From JAMHWF01 sp035911095 (GTDB lineage Bacteria > Pseudomonadota > Gammaproteobacteria > Burkholderiales > Burkholderiaceae_C), in assembly GCA_035911095.1 (NCBI GenBank), contig JAMHWF010000077.1, forward strand, positions 1 to 64,000: a DNA stretch of 64,000 nucleotides. Direction: 5' to 3'. Under the pieces are notes generated by a model. That model had not been told where the DNA came from, made no database searches, and worked only from the letters and a program-made list of their open reading frames with translations. How positions within the stretch are numbered: position 1 is the first letter of the stretch; each line of letters opens with the position of its first letter. Below are positions 1 through 8,831 of the stretch, piece by piece. Made by a program: the position numbers and the translations under genes.

Positions 1-234
1 CGCCTCGGCCACTGCGTCGTCGAAGCGGTACCAGTCGTCGGGTTCGGTGCTGCCGGTCAGCACCAGGCGGCGCGCGCGAGCGACGACACGCCCGCCCTGC
101 GTCCACGACAGGTCGGCCGGCGTGCAGTGGCGCAGCACGGCGCCGCGCCGCGCGGCCTCGCGCATCATCGAGAAGGTGGTGTCCTTGTAGGGCTTGAAGG
201 CGTCGAGCGGGTCGGCGACGAACAGCAGGTCCAT
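1..234 (-). CDS. gshB: Glutathione synthetase, N-terminal part (runs off the window)
   Basis: The first 78 codons of a gene that continues beyond base 1. The ATG at 234 opens with MDLLFVADPLDAFKPYKD followed by TTFSMMREA, the characteristic start of bacterial GshB, which ligates glycine to gamma-glutamylcysteine in the cytoplasm (second step of glutathione synthesis). Only the N-terminal substrate-binding domain is visible; the ATP-grasp part lies outside. It is the last visible gene of a minus-strand run gshA, kup, benE-like, gshB, so both glutathione enzymes may share a transcript, separated by two transporter genes. The gap to the upstream BenE-like gene is 22 bases. Confidence 0.88.
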   Translation of the reverse strand, partial: MDLLFVADPLDAFKPYKDTTFSMMREAARRGAVLRHCTPADLSWTQGGRVVARARRLVLTGSTEPDDWYRFDDAVAEA

Positions 235-256
235 GGGCGGGTTCCGGTGTGGCGGG

Positions 257-1435
257 TCAGCGCCGCCACTGTTGCACAAGCAGCGCCAACGCGCCGGCGA
301 CCACGCCCCAGAAGGCCGAGCCGATGCCGAGCAGGCTCAGGCCCGAGAGCGTGACGAGGAAGGTGACGACGGCCGGCTCGCGGTACGTCGCGTCCTGCAT
401 CGCGGCCTGCAGCCCGGTGGCGATCGTGCCGATCAGCGCAAAGCCGGCGATGGCGGCGATCAGCTCGCGCGGGAAGGCGGCGAGGACGCCGACCACCGCG
501 CCGCCGAGCAGGCCGATCACGCAGTAGATGAGTCCGCAGCTGACCGCGGCGGTGTAGCGCTTCGCGGGGTCGGCGTGCGCCTCGCGGCCCATGCAGATCG
601 ATGCGGTGATCGCCGAAAGGTTGAAGGCGAAGGCGCCGAACGGCGCCAGCGCGAGCGTGGCGGCGCCGGTCCAGCCGACGATGCGCGAGACCGGCATCGA
701 CCACGGCGGCCCGGCATAGCCCGCGGCGCGGATCGCCGCGACGCCCGGCAGGTTCTGCGAGGCCATCGTGACGACGAAGAGCGGCAGCGCGAGACCGATC
801 GCCCCGCGCCAGCTGAACTCGGGCGGGGTCCAGACCGGCCGCGTGAGCTGCCAGTCGATCGGCGCCCCCTGCAGCCGGCCCTGCGCGGCGGCGATCGCGA
901 CCCCCGCGAGCAGCACGCCGAGCACCGCATAGCGCGGCCACAGGCGCCGGCCGAGCAGGTAGGCGCCGAGCATCCCGCCGACGAGCGCCGGCGCCTGCGC
1001 CGCCGCGCCGAAGGCGTCGAGGCCGAAGCGCGCCAGCACGCCGGCGAGCAGGGCCGAGGCGAGCGCGATCGGGATGCGGTCCATCACGCGCACGAAGAGG
1101 CCGCTCGCCCCCGCGGCCAGGATCAGGGCGCCGCAGAGGACGAACGCACCGATGCCTTCGGCCATCGGTACGCCGACACCCGCCGTCGCCAGCAGCGCCG
1201 CGCCCGGCGTCGACCAGGCCACGACCACCGGCAGTCGGGTGGCCAGCGAGAGCCCCACCGTCGTGAGACCCATGCCGATGCCGAGCGCCCACATCCAAGA
1301 CGCGAGCTGCGCCGGCGTCGCGCCGAACGCCGCGGCCGCCTGGAACACGATCACCACCGAGCTCGTGAAGCCGACCAGCACCGAGACGAAGCCGGCCGTG
1401 AACGCGGGAAGCGAGAGGTCGCGCAGGAAGCGCAT
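257..1435 (-). CDS. BenE family benzoate/H+ symporter-like membrane transporter
   Basis: A 392-residue polytopic membrane protein, the usual length of the BenE family, whose characterised members import benzoate with protons. About 11-12 hydrophobic segments run from residue 10 to the C-terminus. Family-typical stretches include the N-terminal LPAFTAGFVSVLVGFTSSV and a central MASQNLPGVAAIRAAGY. ATG start. No benzoate-degradation gene is nearby, so the substrate is unproven. It follows kup by 94 bases on the same strand and precedes gshB by 22 bases, so it is probably the third gene of that transcription unit. Confidence 0.82.
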   Translation of the reverse strand: MRFLRDLSLPAFTAGFVSVLVGFTSSVVIVFQAAAAFGATPAQLASWMWALGIGMGLTTVGLSLATRLPVVVAWSTPGAALLATAGVGVPMAEGIGAFVLCGALILAAGASGLFVRVMDRIPIALASALLAGVLARFGLDAFGAAAQAPALVGGMLGAYLLGRRLWPRYAVLGVLLAGVAIAAAQGRLQGAPIDWQLTRPVWTPPEFSWRGAIGLALPLFVVTMASQNLPGVAAIRAAGYAGPPWSMPVSRIVGWTGAATLALAPFGAFAFNLSAITASICMGREAHADPAKRYTAAVSCGLIYCVIGLLGGAVVGVLAAFPRELIAAIAGFALIGTIATGLQAAMQDATYREPAVVTFLVTLSGLSLLGIGSAFWGVVAGALALLVQQWRR

Positions 1436-1529
1436 GCAGAGGCGGCGTGACGAGGGGGCCGCAGTATGCGGGTGCGCCGGCTTGAGCCTGCCCGGTGGTT
1501 GGGCGATGCACCCATCGCGCCGGGTGCTG

Positions 1530-3404
1530 TCAGATCTCTACCTTGGACCCCAGCTCGACGATGCGGTTGGTCGGCAGCATCAGGAAGTCGGCGGCCGCGG
1601 CCGCGTTGCGGTGCATGCTCGCGAAGAGCTTCTCGCGCCACAGCGACATGCCGCCGGCGCGTGTCGGGATGACCGCGTCGCGCGACAGGAAGTAGCTCGT
1701 CTGCATCGGGTCGAGCGGCACGCCATGGCCTTCGAGCAGGCGCAGCGCGGCCGGCACGTCCGGGTCGTTCTTGAAGCCGAAGTTCAGCTGCACCGCCCAG
1801 CACTCGCGCCCGAGCGGCTCGACCTCGACGCGGTCGTCGGCCGAGACCCACGGCACCTCGAGGTGGCGCACGCTCACGAACAGGTTGTGCGCATGCAGCA
1901 CCTTGTTGTGCTTCAGGTTGTGCATCAGCGCGTTCGGGGTCAGGCCGGGTTCGGACGAGAGGAAGACGGCGGTGCCCTCGACCCGGCTCGGCGGGCTGAC
2001 GAAGATCGCGTCGAGGAAGCTGCGCAGGTCGATCGCCTGGTCGCGCAGGCTCTCGACGAGCAGCGCCCGGCCCTGCTTCCAGGTCATCATCACCAGGAAC
2101 ATCGTGGCGCCGATCGCGATCGGGAACCAGCCGCCGTCGACGACCTTGACGATGTTGCCGAGGAAGAACACCAGGTCGACCGCGAAGAAGGCGCCGGTGG
2201 CGCCGATGCACAGCCACCATGGGTAGTGCCAGGCGTAGCGGAGCACGAAGAAGGTCATCGTCGTCGTGATCAGCATGTCGGTGGTCACCGCGATGCCGTA
2301 GGCCGAGGCCAGCTCGTCGCCCGACTGGAACAGCACCACCGCACCGACGATCCCGAGGTAGAGGCCCCAGTTGACCGCCGGCACGTAGATCTGGCCGGTC
2401 TGCTCCTCCGAGGTGTGCAGCACGCGCAGGCGCGGCAGGTAGCCGAGCTGCGCCGCCTGCTTGGTGACCGAGAACGCCGCGGTGATCAGCGCCTGGGAGG
2501 CGATCACGGTCGCGCAGGTGGCCAGCCCGACCAGCGGATAGAGCGCCCAGTCCGGCGCCATCTGGTAGAACGGATTGCTCGCCTTCGACGGGTCGAGCAG
2601 CAGCATCGCGCCCTGGCCGAAGTAGTTCAGCACCAGGGCCGGCGCGACGATCGCGAACCAGGCGAGGCGGATCGGCTTCTTGCCGAAGTGGCCGAGGTCG
2701 GCGTAGAGCGCCTCGGCGCCGGTGACGCAGAGCACGATGGCGCCGAGCGCGACGAACGCCACGTGGGGCTGCGACAGCGCGAAGCCGATCGCGTACTGCG
2801 GCCCGAGGGCCACCAGCACCGCCGGGTGTTCGGCGATGTGCACCACGCCCAGCACCGCCAGCACGAGAAACCACAGCGCGGTCAACGGGCCGAAGAGGCG
2901 CCCGACGCTGGCGGTGCCGAAGCGCTGCATGGCGAACAGCCCGGTCAGCACGGCCAGCGTGATCGGCACCACGAAGTCTTCCAGCTCCGGCGCTGCGACC
3001 TCCAGGCCTTCGACCGCCGAGAGCACCGAGATCGCCGGCGTGATCACGCCGTCGCCGAAGAAGACGGCGGTGCCGAAGATGCCGAGCACCATCAGCCGGC
3101 GGTGCAGGGCCGGCTTCGAGCGCACCGCGCTGGAGGCGAGCGCGAGCATCGCGATCAGGCCGCCTTCGCCGTTGTTGTCCGCTCGCAGGATCAGCACGAC
3201 GTACTTCAGCGACACGATGATCATCAGCGTCCAGAAGATCAGCGACAGCACGCCGAGGATGTTCTGGGGGCTGAGCGGCACGTGCTCAGGCGCGAAGACT
3301 TCCTTCAGCGCGTAGAGCGGGCTGGTGCCGATGTCGCCATAGACGACGCCGAGCGCGCCGAGCGTCAGCGCGGCGAGGCGGGTGTCGGAAGTGGGTGGGC
3401 TCAA
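1530..3404 (-). CDS. kup: Kup-type potassium uptake protein
   Basis: A 624-residue Kup/HAK/KT family K+ transporter, of typical length. The N-terminal signature LGVVYGDIGTSPLYALKE is present near residues 18-35, followed by about 12 membrane segments and a cytoplasmic C-terminal domain. RADNNGEGG, a conserved loop, follows membrane segment 2. The family takes up K+ at low affinity with protons across the inner membrane. The likely start is a TTG at 3404; no better in-frame ATG precedes the signature. It follows gshA by 120 bases. K+ and glutathione physiology are linked in bacteria (glutathione-gated KefBC channels), but a functional tie here is inference. Confidence 0.93.
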   Translation of the reverse strand: MSPPTSDTRLAALTLGALGVVYGDIGTSPLYALKEVFAPEHVPLSPQNILGVLSLIFWTLMIIVSLKYVVLILRADNNGEGGLIAMLALASSAVRSKPALHRRLMVLGIFGTAVFFGDGVITPAISVLSAVEGLEVAAPELEDFVVPITLAVLTGLFAMQRFGTASVGRLFGPLTALWFLVLAVLGVVHIAEHPAVLVALGPQYAIGFALSQPHVAFVALGAIVLCVTGAEALYADLGHFGKKPIRLAWFAIVAPALVLNYFGQGAMLLLDPSKASNPFYQMAPDWALYPLVGLATCATVIASQALITAAFSVTKQAAQLGYLPRLRVLHTSEEQTGQIYVPAVNWGLYLGIVGAVVLFQSGDELASAYGIAVTTDMLITTTMTFFVLRYAWHYPWWLCIGATGAFFAVDLVFFLGNIVKVVDGGWFPIAIGATMFLVMMTWKQGRALLVESLRDQAIDLRSFLDAIFVSPPSRVEGTAVFLSSEPGLTPNALMHNLKHNKVLHAHNLFVSVRHLEVPWVSADDRVEVEPLGRECWAVQLNFGFKNDPDVPAALRLLEGHGVPLDPMQTSYFLSRDAVIPTRAGGMSLWREKLFASMHRNAAAAADFLMLPTNRIVELGSKVEI

Positions 3405-3524
3405 GGCGTGCGCCCCGGACCATCGGCGGACGGGTCGGGCGTTCGGCGTTGTAGGCGCAGCATTGTGCGGCGCAGCATCGGCTTTGGGAAGCCTGTGGCG
3501 CCGGGCGCACGCCCGGCGCCGCGC

Positions 3525-4820
3525 CTATTCGTAGACCTCGGCGTCCGGGTCGGTCGCTTCCAGCTCGTAGCTGGCCGCCAGCATGGCCAGGCGCGCGATC
3601 ACGCCGTACATGTAGAAGCGATTCGGCGCGCTGGCACCCGGTCGCTCGCCGGGGCGCGGCAGGTGGTTCGACTCGGCGAAGGCGAGCGGCACGAAGCTCG
3701 CGCCGGGCGAGTTCAGGTTCTCGTCGATGCCGCGCTGCGCATGCACGCGGTAGAAGCCACCGACGACGTAGCGGTCGATCATGTAGACGACCGGCTCGGC
3801 GACCGCATCGTTGACCCGCTCGTAGGTCGGCACGCCCTCCTGCAGGATGACCTCGCTGACTTCCTGGCCGTCCTTGATGACGCTCATCTTGTTGCGCGTC
3901 TTGCGGTTCAGGTCGGCCAGTTCCTTCGGATCGCGCACCGTCATGATGCCCATGCCGTAGGTGCCCGCGTCGGCCTTGACGATGACGAACGGCTTCTCCT
4001 GGATGCCGTACTCCTTGTACTTGCGTCGGATCTTGCCGAGCAGCGCCTCGGCGTTGCTCATCAGGCACTCGGCACCTGCACCGTCGCTGAAGTTGACCTC
4101 GCCGCAGCGCGCGAACATCGGGTTGATCAGCCACGGGTCCATGCCGAGCAGCTTGGCGAACTTCTTCGCCACCTCCTCGTAGGCATGGAAGTGGTTCGTC
4201 TTGCGGCGCACCGCCCAGCCGGCGTGCAGCGGCGGCAGCAGGTACTGCTCGTGCAGGCCCTCGAGCACCTTCGGCAGGCCGGCCGAAAGGTCGTTGTTGA
4301 GCAGGATCGTGCAGGGGTCGAAATCCTTCAGGCCCAGGCGCGTGCGGGTGCGCACCAGCGGCTCGACGACGAGCGAGCTGCCGTCGGGCAGGGGAAGCGT
4401 CGTCGGCTGATCGACTTCTTCGTCGAGGGTGCCCAGGCGCACGTTGAGGCCGGCCTGGTGAAAGATCTGCACCAGGCGCTGCACGTTCGCCAGGTAGAAG
4501 GTGTTGCGCGTGTGGCGCTCGGGGATCAGCAGCAGGTTCTTCGCTTCCGGACAGATCTTCTCGATCGCCGCCATCGCGGCCTGCACCGCCAGCGGCAGCA
4601 TCTCCTCGGTCAGGTTGTTGAACCCGCCGGGGAAGAGGTTGGTGTCGACCGGCGCCAGCTTGAAGCCGGCGTTGCGCACGTCCACCGAGGTGTAGAACGG
4701 CGGCGTGTGCTCCATCCATTCGAGCCGGAACCAGCGCTCGATGGCCGGCATCGACTCGAGGATGCGCTGCTCGAGCTCGTTGATCGGGCCGGTCAGCGCA
4801 GTGATGAGATGGGGGACCAT
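3525..4820 (-). CDS. gshA: Glutamate-cysteine ligase, betaproteobacterial type
   Basis: A 431-residue enzyme of the GshA lineage found in Betaproteobacteria and Acidithiobacillus, distinct from the E. coli GshA family. It joins glutamate and cysteine using ATP, the first and limiting step of glutathione synthesis. Recognisable blocks are FPGGFNNLTEEMLPLAVQA near residue 65, the NHFHAYEEVAKKFA segment, and the ATP-binding stretch VKADAGTYGMGIMTVRDP near residue 283. ATG start at 4820. It heads the minus-strand run with kup, the BenE-like gene and gshB. The 226 bases upstream, to 5046, contain the amt terminator and presumably the gshA promoter. Confidence 0.92.
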   Translation of the reverse strand: MVPHLITALTGPINELEQRILESMPAIERWFRLEWMEHTPPFYTSVDVRNAGFKLAPVDTNLFPGGFNNLTEEMLPLAVQAAMAAIEKICPEAKNLLLIPERHTRNTFYLANVQRLVQIFHQAGLNVRLGTLDEEVDQPTTLPLPDGSSLVVEPLVRTRTRLGLKDFDPCTILLNNDLSAGLPKVLEGLHEQYLLPPLHAGWAVRRKTNHFHAYEEVAKKFAKLLGMDPWLINPMFARCGEVNFSDGAGAECLMSNAEALLGKIRRKYKEYGIQEKPFVIVKADAGTYGMGIMTVRDPKELADLNRKTRNKMSVIKDGQEVSEVILQEGVPTYERVNDAVAEPVVYMIDRYVVGGFYRVHAQRGIDENLNSPGASFVPLAFAESNHLPRPGERPGASAPNRFYMYGVIARLAMLAASYELEATDPDAEVYE

Positions 4821-4989
4821 GGTCGGCGCTCGCAGAAGGTGGAAACGATTCTAGGCCGCGCCCCGAGGCTCTGACGGGCCGGGGCGGCTGGCGGGCACAT
4901 GGGGGCGTGCAGCCGTTCCGGAAGGGCCGGGCCCGGCCATTTCAAACCCGCCTCCCGTCGCGCGGGCAGCAGGCACCAAGACGGCGGGC

Positions 4990-5018
4990 AAAAAAAGAGG
5001 CCGCCTCGCGGCGGCCTC
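4990..5018 (-). terminator. Intrinsic terminator of the glnK-amt operon
   Basis: Perfect 9-bp stem GAGGCCGCC / GGCGGCCTC (4997-5005 and 5010-5018) with a TCGC loop. Read on the minus strand it is followed by seven T residues (4990-4996). It sits 28 bases past the amt stop codon and is the clearest classical terminator in the window. Confidence 0.9.
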
Positions 5019-5046
5019 GGAAACTCCTGGCGGAGCGTTGCAATGA

Positions 5047-6696
5047 TCAGTTGCTGTAGGCGGTCTCGCCGTGGCTGACGATGTCGAGGCCTTCGCGTTC
5101 CTCTTCCTCGGTCGGGCGCAGGCCGATCACCATGTCGGCGATCTTGTAGGCGATGAATGCCACCACCGCCGACCACACGATCGTCAGCAGGACGCCCTTG
5201 ATCTGGATGAAGACCTGGGCGCCGATCGAGAAGTCGTCGCCCTTGACGCCGCCGAGGCTCGAGGCCGCGAAGACGCCGGTCAGGATCGCGCCGACGATGC
5301 CGCCCACGCCGTGCACGCCGAAGACGTCGAACGCGTCGTCGGCACCGAGCAGGCGCTTCAGGCCGGTCACGCCCCACAGGCAGACCACGCCGGCGATCAG
5401 GCCGAGCACGATCGAGCCCATCGGGCCGACGAAGCCGGCCGCCGGCGTCACCGCCACCAGGCCTGCCACCGCACCGGAGGCCGCGCCCAGCATCGAGGCC
5501 TTGCCCTTGGCGAGCGTCTCGCCGCCGATCCACGACAGCGTCGCCGCCGCCGTTGCCAGGACCGTGTTGATGAAGGCCAGGCCCGCGACGCCGTTCGCCG
5601 CGCCCGCCGAGCCGGCGTTGAAGCCGAACCAGCCCACCCACAGCAGCGAGGCACCGACCATCGTCAGCGTCAGCGAGTGCGGGGTGAAGGCCTCGCGACC
5701 GAAGCCGACCCGCTTGCCGAGGACGTAGGCTCCGACCAGGCCAGCGACGCCGGCGTTGATGTGCACCACGGTACCGCCGGCGAAGTCGAGCGCGCCGTCC
5801 GAGCCGAGCAGGCCGCCGCCCCAGACCATGTGGGCGATCGGCAGGTAGCTGAAGGTGAACCACAGCACCGAGAAGAGCAGCACCGCCCCGAACTTGATGC
5901 GTTCGGCGTAGGAGCCGACGACCAGCGCGGTGGTGATCGCCGCGAACGTGCCCTGGAAGGCGATGAACACGTACTCGGGGATCGTCGGCAGCAGGCCGGA
6001 CATCGTGTCGGGCGTGACGCCGGACAGGAAGAGCATGCTCAGGCCGCCGAAGAACGTGCCCTCGCCGACGAAGGCGATCGAGTAGCCGTAGATCGCCCAC
6101 AGCACCGAGATCAGCGAGAAGATCACGAACACCTGCATCAGCACCGACAGCATGTTCTTCGCGCGGGCCAGGCCGCCGTAGAACAGCGCGAGGCCGGGGA
6201 TCGTCATCAGGATGACGAGCAGCGTCGAAGTCAGCATCCAGGCGGTGTCGCCGGTGTCGAGCTTGGGCTCGGCGGCGGCTGCAGGGGCGGCTTCGGCGGC
6301 GGTGTCGGCCTGCGCCAGCAGGATGTCGACGCGCCGCGCGGCCTCGCCCTCGCCGGCGACGATGTCGTCGGGGGACTGCAGCGCGATGCGTTCCTCCGCC
6401 ACGCCGGCCAGCTTCAGCGCGTCACGCACGGTGAGCGCGCGCTGCTTGGCCAACTCCTTGTTCGTCGCCGCGTCGCCGGTGGCGTCGACGAAGCCGGCGA
6501 GTGTCACCTTGGCGTCGGCCTCGGCGGCCAGGAAGGCCGCCACCGCCTTGATGCCGGCTTCGGCGTCGGGCGAGAGCGCCGTCTTGCCGACCTCGAAGGT
6601 CACCTGCGTGTGCGGGAAGTCCGCCGCGTGCGCGAGCGGCACGCCCAGGGCCAGGGCCGCCGCGAGGCAGGCCATCAGTTGTCGAATGATCTTCAT
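5047..6696 (-). CDS. amtB: Ammonium transporter with N-terminal OmpA-like domain (fusion)
   Basis: A 549-residue protein in two parts. Residues 1-24 look like a signal peptide (ending PLAHA). Residues about 28-130 form an OmpA/MotB-like domain: VTFEVGKTALS, GFVDATGDAATN (in place of the usual GHTD), the KQRALTVRDAL helix and terminal RRVDI. Residues about 145-549 are a complete Amt/Mep channel, with the twin histidines in VVHINAGVAGL and FDVFGVHGVGGIVG. The channel conducts ammonium across the inner membrane; the N-terminal domain would lie in the periplasm. Ordinary Amt proteins lack an OmpA domain. glnK lies 32 bases upstream, so GlnK gating is expected. Its own ribosome-binding site is weak, suggesting translational coupling. 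Confidence 0.9.
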   Translation of the reverse strand: MKIIRQLMACLAAALALGVPLAHAADFPHTQVTFEVGKTALSPDAEAGIKAVAAFLAAEADAKVTLAGFVDATGDAATNKELAKQRALTVRDALKLAGVAEERIALQSPDDIVAGEGEAARRVDILLAQADTAAEAAPAAAAEPKLDTGDTAWMLTSTLLVILMTIPGLALFYGGLARAKNMLSVLMQVFVIFSLISVLWAIYGYSIAFVGEGTFFGGLSMLFLSGVTPDTMSGLLPTIPEYVFIAFQGTFAAITTALVVGSYAERIKFGAVLLFSVLWFTFSYLPIAHMVWGGGLLGSDGALDFAGGTVVHINAGVAGLVGAYVLGKRVGFGREAFTPHSLTLTMVGASLLWVGWFGFNAGSAGAANGVAGLAFINTVLATAAATLSWIGGETLAKGKASMLGAASGAVAGLVAVTPAAGFVGPMGSIVLGLIAGVVCLWGVTGLKRLLGADDAFDVFGVHGVGGIVGAILTGVFAASSLGGVKGDDFSIGAQVFIQIKGVLLTIVWSAVVAFIAYKIADMVIGLRPTEEEEREGLDIVSHGETAYSN

Positions 6697-6728
6697 GGTG
6701 GGTGTGTGAGGGATGGTCCCGTCGATCG

Positions 6729-7067
6729 TCAGAGTGCGTCCTTGCCGGTTTCGCCGGTGCGGATGCGCACGACCTGCTCCAGGTCGGAGACGAAGATCTT
6801 TCCGTCGCCGATCTTTCCGGTACGCGCTGCGGCCTCGATCGCCTCGACGACGCGGTCGACGATGGCGTCGTCGACGGCGGCCTCGATCCTGACCTTGGGC
6901 AGGAAATCGACGACGTACTCGGCGCCGCGATACAGCTCGGTGTGGCCCTTCTGGCGTCCGAAGCCCTTCACTTCGGTCACCGTGACACCCTGGACGCCGA
7001 TGGCGCTCAGGGCTTCACGCACTTCGTCCAGCTTGAACGGCTTGACGATGGCGGTCACCATCTTCAT
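6729..7067 (-). CDS. glnK: PII nitrogen regulatory protein
   Basis: A 112-residue PII signal protein of standard length. It begins MKMVTAIVKPFKLDEVREAL; the T-loop has GHTELYRGAEYVVDF with Tyr51, the uridylylation site; and the C-terminal KIGDGKIFV segment binds ATP and 2-oxoglutarate. A longer reading frame exists upstream, but the ATG at 7067 matches the family start and has AGAGAGG about 8 bases ahead. PII proteins sense nitrogen and energy status and block Amt when nitrogen is plentiful. It lies directly upstream of amt and downstream of a secreted-protein gene behind a sigma-54 promoter. The sequence does not cleanly separate GlnK from GlnB; the amt linkage favours GlnK. Confidence 0.95.
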   Translation of the reverse strand: MKMVTAIVKPFKLDEVREALSAIGVQGVTVTEVKGFGRQKGHTELYRGAEYVVDFLPKVRIEAAVDDAIVDRVVEAIEAAARTGKIGDGKIFVSDLEQVVRIRTGETGKDAL

Positions 7068-7132
7068 GGTCGAACCTCTCTCTTCATGGATTGAACCCGG
7101 ATGCGGCGGCCGTCGGGGCGGCGCGCCGACGC

Positions 7133-7600
7133 TCACATCGTCTTCGTCGCCGCGGCGAAGAAACGCGTCCCCGCGATGCCGCCGCCCTGGTGCGGGCCGG
7201 CGTCAACGCCTTGCGACCGCCACGCGAGCACGCCGCCCGCGGCCTCCGCGCCGAGAGTCTCGGCACTGGGCTTGGCGTGACGGGTCGGCTCGTGTGCCGG
7301 AGCGAAGTCGCCCCCGTGAACGCGGCGGGCGAGGCCCGCTGGCTGCGGCACGTGGGTGATGAAGTCCTTGGGGAGCCGGCCGGGGCCTGGCGTCGTGTCG
7401 AACGAGATGGCGTTGGCGCCTTGAGCGTTCGAGCCCCGCGGCGCGGGCACCGCCGACGCGGCGGCGGTGCCGGAAGGAGCCCGGGGGGAGGTGCCGATGC
7501 TCGCGGCCGGGCTGGCGTCCGCCGAACCCTCGCAGGCCCCGGCGACGCCTGCGCAACACAGCAGCAGCGCAGCCGCGAAGGTCCTGAGGCTTCTCTGCAT
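7133..7600 (-). CDS. Small secreted protein of unknown function at the head of the glnK-amt operon
   Basis: A 155-residue protein I do not recognise. It begins MQRSLRTFAAALLLCCAGVA, a clear signal peptide with probable cleavage near GACEG, so it is likely periplasmic. The rest is rich in Ala, Gly and Pro with little predicted order. I chose the ATG at 7600 because GAGGGAG lies about 10 bases upstream; an ATG 11 codons earlier is possible but would spoil the signal peptide. It is the first gene after a strong sigma-54 promoter candidate and lies 65 bases before glnK, which suggests expression under nitrogen limitation. The low-complexity composition leaves some doubt that it is a real protein. 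Confidence 0.55.
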   Translation of the reverse strand: MQRSLRTFAAALLLCCAGVAGACEGSADASPAASIGTSPRAPSGTAAASAVPAPRGSNAQGANAISFDTTPGPGRLPKDFITHVPQPAGLARRVHGGDFAPAHEPTRHAKPSAETLGAEAAGGVLAWRSQGVDAGPHQGGGIAGTRFFAAATKTM

Positions 7601-7645
7601 CGGTCTTGCTCCCTCGTGGTTCCTCGTTGACATCTCCCCGACCGT

Positions 7646-7661
7646 TGCAGCTTCTGTGCCA
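7646..7661 (-). promoter_or_regulatory. Sigma-54 promoter for the secreted protein-glnK-amt operon
   Basis: On the minus strand the sequence reads TGGCACAGAAGCTGCA: a perfect -24 box TGGCAC (7656-7661) and, at the required spacing, CTGCA around the -12 GC. Only the first base of the TTGC element differs from consensus. Transcription would begin near 7635, giving a leader of about 35 bases before the ATG at 7600. Nitrogen-regulated glnK-amt operons in Proteobacteria are often sigma-54 dependent. Confidence 0.8.
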
Positions 7662-7754
7662 CTGGCCGGCTCGGGGTACCGATTCCCCTCTGCAGCACGC
7701 CTGGATCACCTGGAGCGGCGCGGGTCGGCCGGGGTCGGACCTGGGCGAGTCTCC

Positions 7755-7769
7755 GCACCAAAGTGGTGT
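7755..7769. promoter_or_regulatory. NtrC binding site, promoter-proximal
   Basis: GCACCAAAGTGGTGT is a nearly perfect dyad matching the NtrC consensus TGCACC-N5-GGTGCA. Its centre lies about 100 bases upstream of the -24 box of the sigma-54 promoter, a normal enhancer distance. Confidence 0.75.
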
Positions 7770-7780
7770 GTTCCAGGGGA

Positions 7781-7797
7781 TGCACTGACTCGGTGCC
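7781..7797. promoter_or_regulatory. NtrC binding site, promoter-distal
   Basis: TGCACTGACTCGGTGCC matches the two NtrC half-sites at five of six positions each. Its centre is 27 bases from that of the neighbouring box, close to the tandem spacing of known NtrC enhancers. It also lies about 100 bases upstream of the comM start on the other strand. Confidence 0.6.
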
Positions 7798-7892
7798 GCA
7801 CTCGTCGGAGGGTCCGTCTGCCGCCGTGACGGCCCCGAAGATGGCCGGCCATTGGCGCGGCGTAGCGCCTCAGCAGTCTCGAGGCCGTCCCG

Positions 7893-8831
7893 ATGTCCCT
7901 AGCCGTACTCCACAGCCGCGCTCTCGCCGGCTTCGATGCGCCCCCCGTGACCGTTGAAGTGCATCTGGCCAACGGCCTGCCCAGCGTCACCCTGGTCGGT
8001 CTGGCCGACACTGAAGTGAAGGAGGCACGCGAGCGGGTGCGCGCCGCGCTGGCCAACAGCGGCCTCGTGTTTCCGCACAACAAGCGGGTCACGGTCAGCC
8101 TCGCGCCGGCTGACCTGCCCAAGGAGTCCGGCCGCTTCGACCTGCCGATCGCGCTGGGCATCCTGGCTGCCAGCGGGCAGATCGACGCCGCGCGGCTCGC
8201 CGGGCTCGAGTTCGCCGGCGAACTGTCGCTTTCCGGCGAGCTGCGGCCGGTGCGCGGGGCCTTGGCGATGGGCCTGGCGATGCAGCGGCGCGGCAGTGAG
8301 CGCACGCTGGTACTGCCGCTGGCCAGTGCCGAGGAGGCGGCCCTGTCCGAGGGACTGCGCGTGGTCGGCGCGCGGCACCTGCTGGAGGTGGTCGAGGCGC
8401 TGCGTCCCGCCGACGACGCGGCCGCGCCGGGGGGAGCGCCCTTCGCGGCCTGGCCGCGTCCGGCCGCGCCCGAGACCGCCGCAGGCGACGCCTGGCCCGA
8501 CCTGGCCGACGTCAGGGGCCAGCTCGGGGCGCGGCGGGCGCTGGAGATCGCGGCCGCCGGCGGCCACAGCCTGCTGATGGTCGGCCCGCCCGGTACCGGC
8601 AAGTCGATGCTCGCCGAGCGCTTCGTCGGCCTGCTGCCGCGGCTGGACGAGGCGCAGGCGCTCGAATCAGCGGCGGTGCTGAGCCTCAACGGCCGCTTCG
8701 ACCCGGCGGCCTGGCGGCGCCGCGTATTGCGCCGCCCGCACCACAGCGCCTCGCCGGTCGCTCTGGTCGGCGGCGGCTCGCCGCCGCGGCCGGGCGAGAT
8801 CTCGCTGGCGCACCACGGGGTGCTCTTCCTC
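7893..8831 (+). pseudogene. comM: comM, 5' part, interrupted inside the Walker B codons
   Basis: The first 313 codons of ComM/YifB, a hexameric AAA+ helicase that drives branch migration during natural transformation. It contains the N-terminal ChlI-like domain (MSLAVLHSRALAGFDAPPV onward) and the Walker A motif GPPGTGKS at about residues 231-238. It stops at HHGVLFL, just before the catalytic Asp-Glu of Walker B. Element sequence then adds VIARQQLQ and a TAG at 8856-8858. Joined to the distal part at 18268, the gene would have 512 codons, normal for ComM, so nothing but the insertion is wrong with it. The fragment lacks Walker B and cannot act as an ATPase. Confidence 0.93.

Noticed and set aside
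1074..4874. A very long open frame on the plus strand across benE-like, kup and gshA
   Set aside because: It is the antisense shadow of three well-recognised minus-strand genes; the translation is Arg/His/Gln-rich low-complexity sequence, as expected in very GC-rich DNA.
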